A stretch of 48,111 nucleotides of DNA from the NCBI GenBank assembly GCA_024710875.1, contig JANJTX010000005.1:1-48111 (forward strand). The letters are read 5' to 3'. Every line of letters starts with the position of its first letter. Position 1 is the first letter of the stretch. The notes below the pieces were generated by a model that searched no databases, was not told the origin of the DNA, and saw nothing but the letters and a program-made list of their open reading frames with translations. Positions 25,413 through 34,797 of this stretch are shown piece after piece. The stretch is from Anaerolineales bacterium (GTDB lineage: Bacteria > Chloroflexota > Anaerolineae > Anaerolineales > UBA11579). The position numbers were made by a program, and so were the translations under genes.

Positions 25413-26444
25413 ATGGACACGTTGAAGCAACTCGACCAGATAGAGAAAGACGGGCTGGCCGCCCTGGCCGCCGCCAGCGATGAAGAGGCGCTGGCCGCCT
25501 GGCGCACCGCCCACCTGGGGCGCAAGTCTGGCCTGATGGCCGCCTTTGACGGCATGAAAGACCTGACCAAAGAAGAGCGCCCACTGGTGGGCCGGCGCGC
25601 CAATGAAGTCAAGCAGGCGCTGGAAAGCGCGCTGGAGAAAAAGCAAAGCGCCCTGCGGATGGCGGCGCTGGAAGCCTCGCTTTCCGGCGAGCATCTGGAT
25701 GTCAGCCTGCCCGGCCGCGCCCAGCCGCTGGGGCGGCTGCACCCGGTGAACCAGACCTTGCGGCGCATCTATGCCATTTTTGCCGAGATGGGTTTTCAGG
25801 TCTACCGCTCGCGGGAAGTAGAAAGCGATGACTACAACTTCACCTTTCTGAACATCCCTGCCCACCACCCGGCGCGCGACATGTGGGATACCTTCCATAC
25901 CGACCGCGAAGGCGTCATCCTGCGCACGCATACCTCGCCGGGCCAAATTCATGCCATGCGCGAGTACTGCCCGGAGACGATCCGAGTCATCCTGCCCGGC
26001 ATGGTGTACCGCTACGAGCAGGTGACCACCCGCTCCGAGATGCAGTTCAACCAGGTCGAGGGGCTGGCGGTCGGGCCGAACATCACCTTCGGCGACCTCA
26101 AAGGCACGCTCACAGACTTCGCCCGCCGCCTGTTCAACCCGCAGGTGCGCACCCGTTTCCGGGCCTCGCACTTCCCGTTCACTGAGCCAAGTGCCGAAAT
26201 GGATGTGGAATGTTTCGTGTGCATGGGCGACGGCTGTTCGGTGTGCAAGGGTACTGGCTGGCTGGAAATTCTCGGCTCCGGCATGGTGCACCCGACCGTA
26301 TTGCGCGCCGGCGGCTACGATCCGGAGCAGGTTTCCGGTTTCGCCTTTGGCATGGGGCCGGAGCGCATCACGATGCTGCTCCACCGGATCACCGATATCC
26401 GTCACTTCTGGCGCAATGATGTGCGCTTTCTGGAACAGTTCTAG
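25413..26444 (+). CDS. pheS: phenylalanyl-tRNA synthetase alpha subunit
   Basis: A 343-residue class II synthetase subunit. An N-terminal coiled-coil arm (about 1-85) is followed by the catalytic core with motif 2, LRTHTSPGQIHAMRE, and motif 3, GFAFGMGPERITMLLHRI, near the C-terminus. A Cys cluster, VECFVCMGDGCSVCKGTGW, near residue 265-285 is seen in some bacterial PheS and may bind zinc. It forms the alpha2-beta2 enzyme with PheT, encoded 9 bases downstream. AAGTATGG-type context with GGAGG before the ATG fixes the start. Expression is controlled by the T-box upstream. Confidence 0.96.
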   Translation: MDTLKQLDQIEKDGLAALAAASDEEALAAWRTAHLGRKSGLMAAFDGMKDLTKEERPLVGRRANEVKQALESALEKKQSALRMAALEASLSGEHLDVSLPGRAQPLGRLHPVNQTLRRIYAIFAEMGFQVYRSREVESDDYNFTFLNIPAHHPARDMWDTFHTDREGVILRTHTSPGQIHAMREYCPETIRVILPGMVYRYEQVTTRSEMQFNQVEGLAVGPNITFGDLKGTLTDFARRLFNPQVRTRFRASHFPFTEPSAEMDVECFVCMGDGCSVCKGTGWLEILGSGMVHPTVLRAGGYDPEQVSGFAFGMGPERITMLLHRITDIRHFWRNDVRFLEQF

Positions 26445-26453
26445 GAGAACAAG

Positions 26454-28991
26454 ATGAGAGCCCCCCTATCCTGGATTAAAGACTACGTAGACCTCGATGG
26501 CATCTCGATTGAGGAACTGGCCCACCGCCTGACGATGGCCGGCCTGGAAATTGAAGAAATCACTTTCGTGGGCCTGCCGCTGCCACCCGGCGACAAACAC
26601 GACTTCAAGGTTGAAGGTATTGAGTGGGCGCGCGACAAAATCGTGGTGGCCGAGGTTCGCGAGGTCGGCCCGCACCCCAACGCCGATCGATTGACCCTGT
26701 GCCGCCTGCACGATGGCGATGGCGAACATACCGTCCTGACCGGCGCGCCGAACCTCTTTCCCTACAAGGGGCAGGGGCCGCTTGACCCGCCGCTGAAAGT
26801 AGCCTATGCCCGCGAAGGCACGACCCTGTACGACGGCCATGCCGAAGGCTGGCAGCTAATGACCCTCAAGAAAGCCCTCATCCGGGGAGTCGAGTCCTAT
26901 TCGATGGTGTGCTCAGAGAAGGAACTTGGCATATCGGAGGAACACGAAGGCATCCTGTTCCTGCCGGAAGACGCGCCCACCGGTATCCCGCTGGCAGACT
27001 ACATGGGCGATGCCGTGCTGGATATCGCCATCACGCCCAACATCGCCCGCAACGCCAACATCCTGGGTGTGGCGCGCGAAATCGCGGCCCTGTTTGAGCG
27101 CGAGTTGAAGCAGCCCGACACGGCCTTCAAAGCCGAGGGCAGCCCGGTGGCGGGTCAGTTCAAAATCCAAATCGAGAATCCGGAGCTCAACCCGCGCTTT
27201 GTCGCCGGCCTGATACGGGATGTCAAAATCCAGCCCAGCCCGGGCTGGGTGCAACGCCGCCTGCGCCTGGCCGGCCAGCGGCCGATTAACAACATCGTGG
27301 ATGTGACCAACTACGTGATGCTGGATATCGGCCAGCCGCTGCACGCTTTCGATTACGACGAACTGATGCGCCGGGCGGGCGGCAAGCCCCCGACCCTCAT
27401 CACCCGCACCGCCAAAAAAGGCGAGAAGCTCACGACCCTCGATGAGGTCGAACATCCATTGCAGGACTTCACCGTGCTGGTGGCGGACACGAAAGGCTCG
27501 CACTCCATCGCCGGCATCATGGGTGGGCTGGACACCGAGGTCACCGAGAAAACGACCAACGTGCTGCTGGAAGGCGCCAACTGGAACTTCATCAACATCC
27601 GCCAGACGCTCGGCTACCTGAAGATGAACTCCGAGGCCTCCTACCGCTTCAGCCGCGGCGTGCACCCGGCCCTGGCCCCGCGCGGCGTGGGCCGCGGGCT
27701 GGAACTGATGCGCCAGTGGGCCGGCGGCACGGTTTGTGAAGGGCTGGTGGATGAATACCCGCAACCCTACGCCGACCCGACCACCGAACTGACCGCCGAG
27801 GATGTGCGCCGCTGGCTGGGGATTGACCTGGCTGCCAAGGACATCGCTGCCATTCTGGCGCGGCTGGGTTTCGCCACGCGCGTGAAGGGCGAGGTCGTTT
27901 CGGCCACCGCCCCTGACCACCGGGTGGATATCTCGGCCGACCCGGTCATCGGCAAGGCCGACCTGCTGGAAGAAATCGCCCGTATCTACGGCTATGACAA
28001 CATCCCCGAAACGCGCCTGGCCGATGTGCTGCCGCCGCAGCGCAACAACGCCGCCCTCGAATTTGAGGAAGGGGTGCGCGACCTGCTGGTACGGCAGGGA
28101 CTGCAGGAAATCATCACCTACCGCCTGACCAGCCCGGAGCGCGAGGACAAACGCCTGCCGCCCGGCGTGGCGCCCGACCCCAAGCCGTATGTGACCCTCA
28201 AGAACCCGATTTCGCCTGACCGCTTCGCCATGCGCAAGAGCATGCTCGCCAGCATGCTGGAGATACTGGAGCGCAATGCCCGCCTGCGGGCGCGGCTGGC
28301 CTTCTTCGAAATTGGTTTCGTGTATCACGACTCGGAAAGCGGGCCGCTGCCGGATGAAAAGCCGCGCCTCGTCATCGCCATCACCGGCCCGCGTGACCTG
28401 CCCAACTGGCAGAGCGCCGAACCGGAACTGCTGGACTACTACGACCTCAAGGGCATCGCCGAGGCTCTGCTGGAGGGCCTGCACCTGACTGGCATCCGCT
28501 ACGAGCCCGGCCAGCACCCTTCCTTCCACCCCGGCAAGCAGGCGCGAGTACTGGCGGGCGAGCGCCAGCTCGGCACGCTGGGCGAACTGCACCCGGCGGT
28601 ACACGGCCAGCACGACCTCGGCCCGGCCCCGGTGCTGGTGGCGACCTTCGCGCTGGATGCGCTGATGGCCGCCGCCCCGCCGCGCCATGAAATGCGCGAG
28701 GTGCCCGCCTTCCCGCCCGTGCTGGAAGACCTGGCTTTCATCGTGGATGAAGCCCTGCCCGCCGGGCAGGTGCAGGCGCTCATCGAGCAGACCGGCGGCA
28801 GCACGCTGGCCGGGGTGCGCCTGTTTGATGTCTATCGCGGCGAGCAGTTGGGCAAAGGCAAGAAGAGTCTGGCCTACGCCCTCACCTACCAGGCCGCCGA
28901 CCGCACCCTGACGGATGATGAGGTCGCCAAGTTGCGCAAGAAAATCATCGGGCGGCTGGAACGCGAGCTGGGCGCCGCCCTGCGGGCGTAA
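26454..28991 (+). CDS. pheT: phenylalanyl-tRNA synthetase beta subunit
   Basis: An 845-residue subunit with the full bacterial domain order: MRAPLSWIKDYVDL at the N-terminus, an EMAP-like tRNA-binding domain (about 45-155), the B3/B4 editing domain (about 215-395), B5 (about 420-490), the catalytic-like core, and a C-terminal ferredoxin-fold anticodon-binding domain (about 750-845) containing PAFPPVLEDLAFIV. B3/B4 clears mis-charged Tyr-tRNA-Phe. An AGGAG site precedes the ATG and overlaps the end of pheS, so the two are coupled. Confidence 0.96.
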   Translation: MRAPLSWIKDYVDLDGISIEELAHRLTMAGLEIEEITFVGLPLPPGDKHDFKVEGIEWARDKIVVAEVREVGPHPNADRLTLCRLHDGDGEHTVLTGAPNLFPYKGQGPLDPPLKVAYAREGTTLYDGHAEGWQLMTLKKALIRGVESYSMVCSEKELGISEEHEGILFLPEDAPTGIPLADYMGDAVLDIAITPNIARNANILGVAREIAALFERELKQPDTAFKAEGSPVAGQFKIQIENPELNPRFVAGLIRDVKIQPSPGWVQRRLRLAGQRPINNIVDVTNYVMLDIGQPLHAFDYDELMRRAGGKPPTLITRTAKKGEKLTTLDEVEHPLQDFTVLVADTKGSHSIAGIMGGLDTEVTEKTTNVLLEGANWNFINIRQTLGYLKMNSEASYRFSRGVHPALAPRGVGRGLELMRQWAGGTVCEGLVDEYPQPYADPTTELTAEDVRRWLGIDLAAKDIAAILARLGFATRVKGEVVSATAPDHRVDISADPVIGKADLLEEIARIYGYDNIPETRLADVLPPQRNNAALEFEEGVRDLLVRQGLQEIITYRLTSPEREDKRLPPGVAPDPKPYVTLKNPISPDRFAMRKSMLASMLEILERNARLRARLAFFEIGFVYHDSESGPLPDEKPRLVIAITGPRDLPNWQSAEPELLDYYDLKGIAEALLEGLHLTGIRYEPGQHPSFHPGKQARVLAGERQLGTLGELHPAVHGQHDLGPAPVLVATFALDALMAAAPPRHEMREVPAFPPVLEDLAFIVDEALPAGQVQALIEQTGGSTLAGVRLFDVYRGEQLGKGKKSLAYALTYQAADRTLTDDEVAKLRKKIIGRLERELGAALRA

Positions 28992-29002
28992 AGAAAACCA
29001 GC

Positions 29003-29031
29003 GGTAGGGGCGGGGCAGCCCCGCCCCTACC
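29003..29031. repeat. GC-rich perfect palindrome after pheT
   Basis: A 13-base arm (GGTAGGGGCGGGG, 29003-29015) and its exact complement (29019-29031) flank a 3-base loop. A weak T-rich stretch follows seven bases later, so it may serve as a terminator of pheST, or it may be a dispersed palindrome related to 12786-12824. Confidence 0.6.
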
Positions 29032-29081
29032 TGTAACTTTTCTCATTGGCATTTCTCCACGGTGAACAAAGCCGCCCGGGC

Positions 29082-29087
29082 TATAAT
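29082..29087 (+). promoter_or_regulatory. -10 box of DNA methyltransferase gene
   Basis: A perfect TATAAT lies 29 bases before the methyltransferase ATG. No convincing -35 box is seen at the right distance. Confidence 0.4.
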
Positions 29088-29116
29088 CATTCAAAGGCTA
29101 TTCCGCTGGATTTTTC

Positions 29117-30043
29117 ATGACCTCTGACAAAAAAACGCCCGCCGCACGCAAAAAGAAGCCCACCGCCACTTCGGCCTTTGGCGTGGGCAAACGCGAGGCG
29201 CATGACAGCTCGGCGTTTTACAACGGCCGCATGTATAGCGGCCTGTTCGCTGAACCGCTGGACGAAAAGACCCTCAAAGAAATAGAAGTGCCGCCGCCCG
29301 GCGCATGGGCGAACCAGATTTACTGCCACACCGCTGAAGACATGCGCCACATCCCCGATAACAGCATCGGCCTGGCGGTCACCTCACCGCCGTATAACGC
29401 CAACAAAGAGTATGACGATGACCTCTCGCTGAACGAGTATCTGGGTCTGATTTCACGCGTCGGAGCCGAGGTCTACCGGACGCTGCGGCCGGGCGGGCGC
29501 TATGCGGTCAATATCGCCAACCTGGGCCGCAAGCCGTACATTCCCCTGCATGCCTTTTTCTACCAGGTACATATCGCCCTCGGGTTTTTGCCGATGGGTG
29601 AAATCATCTGGCAGAAGGCCAAGGGCGCCAGCGGCTCTACGGCGTGGGGCAGTTGGATGAACGCCAAGGCCCCGCGCCTGCGCGACCTGCACGAGTATGT
29701 GCTGGTGTTCGCCAAGCAGTCGTTTTCGCGGCCAGACAAAGGCGAGAGCGACATATCCCAGGAAGAATTCATGGCCGCCACGCTTTCGGTGTGGGAAATC
29801 GCGCCTGAATCGGCCAAACGCATCGGTCACCCGGCTCCCTTTCCGGTGGCGCTGGCCGAACGCCTGATTCGCCTCTACTCCTACCGCGGCGACGTGGTGC
29901 TTGACCCGTTCATGGGCTCCGGCACCACCGCGGTGGCGGCGGCAGGCAACGGCCGGGGGTATGTGGGCTATGAGGTCAATGAGGAATATGTACAGTTGGC
30001 GCAGGCGAGAGTTAGTAGTTCTGGAGTCTCGAATGAATCTTGA
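29117..30043 (+). CDS. site-specific DNA methyltransferase (N4/N6, beta-like order)
   Basis: A 308-residue amino-methyltransferase. The catalytic motif TSPPY (about 89-93) comes before the SAM-binding motif DPFMGSGTT near residue 270, the beta-class order; TSPPY is more frequent in N4-cytosine enzymes, but N6-adenine is not excluded. A Lys-rich N-terminal tail precedes [15 protein letters not shown], a start seen in many orphan-like methyltransferases. Base composition is like the neighbours. Its last 11 bases overlap the start of the AT-rich gene at 30033, which looks like a nuclease, so the two may form a restriction-modification pair. Recognition sequence unknown. Confidence 0.88.
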   Translation: MTSDKKTPAARKKKPTATSAFGVGKREAHDSSAFYNGRMYSGLFAEPLDEKTLKEIEVPPPGAWANQIYCHTAEDMRHIPDNSIGLAVTSPPYNANKEYDDDLSLNEYLGLISRVGAEVYRTLRPGGRYAVNIANLGRKPYIPLHAFFYQVHIALGFLPMGEIIWQKAKGASGSTAWGSWMNAKAPRLRDLHEYVLVFAKQSFSRPDKGESDISQEEFMAATLSVWEIAPESAKRIGHPAPFPVALAERLIRLYSYRGDVVLDPFMGSGTTAVAAAGNGRGYVGYEVNEEYVQLAQARVSSSGVSNES

Positions 30044-30590
30044 AGAACTTCTCAGCTACTTCGGTGAAGCAATAAAGGATTTAGATGCTTCCGGGATACC
30101 TCATAAGGAATTCAAACCAGGTGCTGGTCCTTATGGGGAGCCTCAATTGGTAAGAGCTTGTGTGCGATTTCTATCAGAAAAATATCCCCTAATATTTGGA
30201 CAAATGCAAACAAAGAGATCTCCGGATATTTTGATTCCTGACAAATGGGGTATAGAGCTAAAAATTGTCAGGCCTTTTGGAGATAATGCCAAAGAGGCAG
30301 AGCACTGGTCTCAAAACCTTCTTCATCCATACCCCGGTAATACGAGTTCTATCGGCGATGTATTCAAGTTGGCACAATCAGACATCAAGGAAAGAAAAGC
30401 TGTCATTGTAGTAGCCTTTGAACAAGAACCCCCGAGCATTGATCTTGAAATTTTAGTCAGCTGTTTCGAGGAAATTACGCGCAATGTACTTCAGCTACCT
30501 ATAAGTCAACGAGCAACTGTTGAAATAGGGAACCTTATTCATCCCGTTCACAACAGATGCGTGCTTTACGGATGGGAAGTTCATCCATAG
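30033..30590 (+). CDS. putative PD-(D/E)XK restriction endonuclease
   Basis: A 185-residue protein starting [10 protein letters not shown] at ATG 30033, which overlaps the methyltransferase stop in another frame; GGAG lies seven bases upstream. [17 protein letters not shown] gives D65 followed by E75-x-K77, the spacing of a PD-(D/E)XK active site. A preceding Glu-containing helix and a following beta-strand ([10 protein letters not shown], about 122-131) fit the core fold. I do not recognise the family. The gene is clearly AT-rich (ATA, AGA and TTA-type codons) while the genes on both sides are GC-rich, pointing to recent acquisition. Partnership with the methyltransferase is inferred from overlap. 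Confidence 0.65.
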   Translation: MNLEELLSYFGEAIKDLDASGIPHKEFKPGAGPYGEPQLVRACVRFLSEKYPLIFGQMQTKRSPDILIPDKWGIELKIVRPFGDNAKEAEHWSQNLLHPYPGNTSSIGDVFKLAQSDIKERKAVIVVAFEQEPPSIDLEILVSCFEEITRNVLQLPISQRATVEIGNLIHPVHNRCVLYGWEVHP

Positions 30591-30600
30591 GAGAAATAAC

Positions 30601-32526
30601 ATGCCCAACCCAACCCCCTTCGGCTCCTGGCCTTCGCCCATCTCGGCGGATATGATCGCCTCGGCTTCGCTGCGTCTGGGCGAGCCGCGCCTGGATGGCG
30701 AGGACGTCTATTTCCTCGAAGGCCGCCCAAGCGAGAAGGGCCGCGTCGTCATCGTGCGGCGCACGCCGGATGGGGAACTCGCCGACATACTGCCCGCCCC
30801 CTACGATGCCCGCAGCCGCGCCCATGAGTACGGCGGCGGGGCGTACACCGTCCATCAGGGCGTCGTTTACTTTGTCAACTTCGCTGACCAGCGCATCTAC
30901 ACCCTTACGCCCGGCGCGGAGCCGCGCCCACTCACGCCCGAAGGCTCCCTGCGCTACGCCGACCTCGTGGTCGACGCGCGGCGCAACCGCCTGCTGTGCA
31001 TCGTGGAAGACCACAGCCAGTCTGACCAACAGGCCGAGAACTCACTGGTCGCCATTGACCTTGAAAGCGGTGAAATCGCCCTCACGCTGGCCGAAGGCGA
31101 TGACTTCTACTCCAACCCGGCGTTAAGCCCGGACGGCACACAACTCGCCTGGACGGCCTGGAACCATCCGAACATGCCCTGGGATGGCACCGAACTCTGG
31201 GTCGCCGACCTGGACGAACGCGGCCGGCCGCAGGGTCGCTGGCAGGTGGCCGGCGGTGAGAACGAAAGCGCCGTGCAGCCGCAATGGTCGCCGGATGGCA
31301 GGCTGTATTACATTTCAGACCAGTACAACTGGTGGAACCTGCACCGATCTGATGGCGGCGAAGGCGCGCCTGTGCTGGAAATGGAGGCCGAATTCTGCCA
31401 CCCGCAGTGGGTCTTTGGCCGCTTTTCGTACGGCTTCCTCTCGCCCCAGACGATACTGACAATTTACACCCAGCACGGCGAGTGGTTCCTCGGCATGCTG
31501 GATACCGAAACAGGAAAACTACGCCCAATCCAGACGCCTTACACTTATTTTGATTACCTGATGGTCAGCGAAGAACGGCTGGTGTGCCTGGCGGGCTCCG
31601 CAACCGAACCCAACAGCGTGCGCCTGCTCGACCTGCTGGCGGATGAGTGGCACACCCTCCAGCGCGCCAGTGATGTAACGGTGGACCCCGGCTACCTGGC
31701 AACCCCGCAGGCCGTCGAGTTCCCGACCGCCAATAACCTGACCGCCCACGGCCTGTACTACCCGCCCCACAACAAGGACATTACGCCGCCCAGCGATGAA
31801 GCCCCGCCCCTGATTGTGATGAGCCACGGCGGCCCCACCAGCGCTACCCCCAGCCTGTTCGACCTGCGCATCTCGTACTGGACCAGCCGCGGCTTTGCCG
31901 TGCTGGACGTGAACTACGGCGGCAGCAGCGGCTACGGCCGCGACTACCGCCAGCGGCTCAACCTGCAATGGGGCATCGTGGATGTGCAGGACTGCGAGAA
32001 CGGGGCCAAGTACCTCGCCCAGCAGGGCCTGGCCGACCCGGCACGCCTCATCATCCGCGGCGGCAGCGCTGGCGGCTACACTACCCTGTGCGCCCTGACC
32101 TTTGGCAAGACTTTCCGGGCGGGCGCCTCACACTATGGCATTGGCGACCTCGAAACCCTGGCCAGCGACACCCACAAGTTCGAGAGCCGCTACCTGGATA
32201 CGCTGATTGGCCGCTACCCGCAGGACAAAGACACCTACATCGCCCGCTCGCCAATTCACCATTACCGCCAGATCAGCGCCCCGGTCATCTTCTTTCAGGG
32301 GTCGGAAGACCGGGTCGTGCCGCCCAACCAGAGCGAAACGATGTTCAACGCCGTGCGCGCCAAGGAAATCCCGACCGCCTATGTACTGTTCGAAGGCGAG
32401 GGGCACGGCTTCCGGCAGGCGGCCAATATCCAGCGCGCCCTCGAAGCCGAGTTGAGTTTCTACGGGCAGGTGTTCGGCTTTGCGGTCGATGAGCGCATCC
32501 CGCCGGTGGAAATCGAAAACCTGTAA
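30601..32526 (+). CDS. S9 family prolyl oligopeptidase-like peptidase
   Basis: A 641-residue serine peptidase. The N-terminal half (about 1-370) is a beta-propeller with repeated WSPDG-like strands (SPDGTQLAWTAW, WSPDGRLYYISD). The C-terminal alpha/beta-hydrolase domain has the nucleophile in GGSAGGYTT (about residue 485), the Asp in QGSEDRVVPP and the His in EGEGHGF. No signal peptide is seen, so it is probably cytoplasmic and cuts short peptides, perhaps as a dipeptidyl- or acylaminoacyl-peptidase. A GAGAAAT-type site precedes the ATG, 10 bases after the AT-rich nuclease gene, marking the return to normal composition. Confidence 0.92.
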   Translation: MPNPTPFGSWPSPISADMIASASLRLGEPRLDGEDVYFLEGRPSEKGRVVIVRRTPDGELADILPAPYDARSRAHEYGGGAYTVHQGVVYFVNFADQRIYTLTPGAEPRPLTPEGSLRYADLVVDARRNRLLCIVEDHSQSDQQAENSLVAIDLESGEIALTLAEGDDFYSNPALSPDGTQLAWTAWNHPNMPWDGTELWVADLDERGRPQGRWQVAGGENESAVQPQWSPDGRLYYISDQYNWWNLHRSDGGEGAPVLEMEAEFCHPQWVFGRFSYGFLSPQTILTIYTQHGEWFLGMLDTETGKLRPIQTPYTYFDYLMVSEERLVCLAGSATEPNSVRLLDLLADEWHTLQRASDVTVDPGYLATPQAVEFPTANNLTAHGLYYPPHNKDITPPSDEAPPLIVMSHGGPTSATPSLFDLRISYWTSRGFAVLDVNYGGSSGYGRDYRQRLNLQWGIVDVQDCENGAKYLAQQGLADPARLIIRGGSAGGYTTLCALTFGKTFRAGASHYGIGDLETLASDTHKFESRYLDTLIGRYPQDKDTYIARSPIHHYRQISAPVIFFQGSEDRVVPPNQSETMFNAVRAKEIPTAYVLFEGEGHGFRQAANIQRALEAELSFYGQVFGFAVDERIPPVEIENL

Positions 32527-32537
32527 GCGCCGCCAGT

Positions 32538-32543
32538 TATAAT
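32538..32543 (+). promoter_or_regulatory. -10 box of SDR gene
   Basis: A perfect TATAAT 12 bases after the peptidase stop, 32 bases before the next ATG. No clear -35 box is seen. Confidence 0.4.
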
Positions 32544-32575
32544 CAGGGGCGACACCACCGCCACGGAGCCGCCCC

Positions 32576-33358
32576 ATGACCCAACCTTTGATTCGGGATG
32601 AATCCCCCCTGCAACCGCGCCGCCGCGTGGTGATTGTCGGCGCTTCGGCCGGCATCGGCGCGGCGTTAGCGCGCCAGTTGGCCAAAGAAGGCGCGGCCCT
32701 GGCCCTGCTGGCCCGCCGGGCGGATGTGCTGACCGCCCTGTGCAAGGAAATCAACGCCGCCGCCGGCGAGACTCGCGCTCTGGCCTACGCCCATGATGTG
32801 ACGGATACTGGCAGCGTGCCCGGCCTGTTCCAAAAAATCCTGGCTGACCTCGGCACAATTGATTCGATTGTGTACTGCGCCGGGGTGATGCCCAGCGTGA
32901 TCTTTACCGAATACAACTATGAAAAAGATGCCGCCATGACCGCCGCCCACCTGCTGGGAGCCTTTGCCTGGCTCGGGCCAGCGGCGACCCTGTTTGAACG
33001 CATGGGCGCCGGGCAGATTGTAGGCATCTCCTCAGTGGCAGGCGACCGCGGCCGGGTGATTAACCCCGGCTACCATGCCTCCAAGGCCGGCTTCACCACC
33101 TACCTTGAATCGCTGCGCAACCGCCTGACGCGGCGCGGCGTGAACGTGCTGACCATCAAGCCCGGCCGGGTGGATACCGAGATGACCCGCGGGGCGGGCA
33201 TCACCAAAGGGCTGTACCCGGTCGAGAAGACCGCCGCCGCCATCGCCCGCGCCATGCGCCAGCGAAAACAGGTGGTCTACATCCCCGGCTGGTACCGCTG
33301 GATGATGCTGGTCATCATCCACCTGCCGTCCTTCCTCTTCCGGAGACTGAAGTTTTGA
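32576..33358 (+). CDS. SDR oxidoreductase, DprE2-like
   Basis: A 260-residue short-chain dehydrogenase. The cofactor motif is VGASAGIG near residue 24, the catalytic pair is YHASK with Ser in ISSVAG, and the C-terminus YRWMMLVIIHLPSFLFRRL closely resembles the membrane-associated end of mycobacterial DprE2. The overlapping downstream gene encodes a DprE1-like flavoprotein, which strengthens the match. DprE1 and DprE2 together epimerise decaprenyl-phosphoryl ribose to arabinose by oxidation and reduction; here the sugar and lipid are unknown. ACGGAG precedes the ATG by nine or ten bases. Confidence 0.82.
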   Translation: MTQPLIRDESPLQPRRRVVIVGASAGIGAALARQLAKEGAALALLARRADVLTALCKEINAAAGETRALAYAHDVTDTGSVPGLFQKILADLGTIDSIVYCAGVMPSVIFTEYNYEKDAAMTAAHLLGAFAWLGPAATLFERMGAGQIVGISSVAGDRGRVINPGYHASKAGFTTYLESLRNRLTRRGVNVLTIKPGRVDTEMTRGAGITKGLYPVEKTAAAIARAMRQRKQVVYIPGWYRWMMLVIIHLPSFLFRRLKF

Positions 33359-34794
33359 GCACACTCAACGGCAAATCGCCGGCCCTGCCCGCCGATCGGC
33401 TGGCGCGGCTGGAGAACTTCGGCCACTCGCTGGCGGCCCCCGGCTACCTGTTCCGCCCGACCCACACTGAGCAGATTGCGGAGTTATTCCGCGCCGCCCG
33501 CCAGCAGGGCTTCACCATCGGCCTGCGCGGGGCCGGCCGCAGTTACGGTGATGCCGCCCTGAACCGCGGCCAGGCCGTGCTGGATTTAAGCCGCATGCGC
33601 CGCCTGCTGGCCTGGGACCCGGCCAAAGGAATCCTGAAAGCCGAGCCGGGCTTCACCATTCAGAATCTGTGGCAGACCACGCTGGAAGATGGCTGGTGGG
33701 GGCCAGTGATGCCCGGTACGATGTTCCCGACCCTCGGCGGCTGCCTGTCTTCCAACATTCACGGCAAAAACAACTGGCGAGTCGGGCCGATTGGCGAGCA
33801 TGTGCTGGAATTCACCGCCCTGCTACCCAATGGCAAAGAAATCACCTGCACGCCCAAAAAGAACGCCGACCTGTTCCATGCCATGATTGGCGGCATGGGC
33901 TTGCTGGGCGTGTTCACCTCCATCACCCTCCAACTTAAGAAGGTCTACTCCGGCTACCTGGATGTGGCCGCCTGGGCCGAACCCAACCTGGCGCGCATGC
34001 TGGCCGCCACCGATGAAGGCAAGGAGCATGATTACATCGTCGGGTGGGTGGATTGCACCGCCGGCGGGCGCGGCCTGGGGCGCGGCCAGATGCACAGCGC
34101 CGACTACCTGCCGCCCGGCACCGACCCGAACCCGGCCCAATCGCTGCGGGTGGAACATCAGGCCCTTTCACCCAACCTGTTCGGCATTCTGCCGCGCTCC
34201 GTCATTCACCAGTTTATGAAACTGGGCTTCCATAACCCCGGCATTTGGGCGGTCAATACCGCCAAGTACACCCTCAACCGCACACTGGGGCATGACAAAC
34301 GCTACTGGCAGACTTTTGTGGCCTTCAACTTCCTGCTGGACTATGTGCCCGACTGGGAGCGGGCCTACGGCCGCGGCGGCCTGATTCAATACCAGACCTT
34401 CCTGCCCAAAGAATCCGCTGCGGATGTGTGGAGCGAAATGCTGCGCCTGTGCCAGCGGCGCGGCCTGCCCTCTTACCTCGGGGTGGTCAAGCGCCACCGC
34501 CCGGACGACTTCCTGTTCAGCCACGCCCTTGACGGGTTCTCGCTGGCACTGGACTTCAAGGTCAGCGACCGCAACCGCCATAAATTGCAGGCCCTCACGC
34601 GTGACCTCACCCGGATTGCGCTGCAGGGTGGCGGACGCTTTTACTTCGCCAAGGACAGCGCCCTGACGGCCGAGGAAACCCGGGACTACCTCGGGGCGCA
34701 AACCCTCGCCAAATTCCAAGCCCTCAAGCATAAAACCGACCCGCACGGCATCCTCCAAACCGACCTCTACCGCCGCTGCCTTCTTAGCGAGTAA
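33355..34794 (+). CDS. FAD-dependent oxidoreductase, DprE1-like
   Basis: A 479-residue flavoprotein of the VAO/FAD_binding_4 family. GRSYGDAAL (near residue 62) and CLSSNIHGKNN (near residue 128) match the FAD-binding region of DprE1, and a GLIQYQTFLP-type segment follows in the substrate domain, with a D-arabinono-lactone-oxidase-like C-terminus ending LYRRCLL. It starts at TTG 33355, overlapping the SDR stop by four bases, with GGAG nine bases upstream. The overlap implies tight co-expression of the pair. I infer a sugar-2-epimerase on a lipid-linked pentose or related substrate; the exact substrate is unknown. lipB follows after three bases. Confidence 0.82.
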   Translation: MSTLNGKSPALPADRLARLENFGHSLAAPGYLFRPTHTEQIAELFRAARQQGFTIGLRGAGRSYGDAALNRGQAVLDLSRMRRLLAWDPAKGILKAEPGFTIQNLWQTTLEDGWWGPVMPGTMFPTLGGCLSSNIHGKNNWRVGPIGEHVLEFTALLPNGKEITCTPKKNADLFHAMIGGMGLLGVFTSITLQLKKVYSGYLDVAAWAEPNLARMLAATDEGKEHDYIVGWVDCTAGGRGLGRGQMHSADYLPPGTDPNPAQSLRVEHQALSPNLFGILPRSVIHQFMKLGFHNPGIWAVNTAKYTLNRTLGHDKRYWQTFVAFNFLLDYVPDWERAYGRGGLIQYQTFLPKESAADVWSEMLRLCQRRGLPSYLGVVKRHRPDDFLFSHALDGFSLALDFKVSDRNRHKLQALTRDLTRIALQGGGRFYFAKDSALTAEETRDYLGAQTLAKFQALKHKTDPHGILQTDLYRRCLLSE

Positions 34795-34797
34795 CAG

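Noticed and set aside
26913-28688. 591-residue minus-strand ORF inside pheT
   Set aside because: Wholly antisense to a complete PheT with all domains, with no motif or ribosome binding site.
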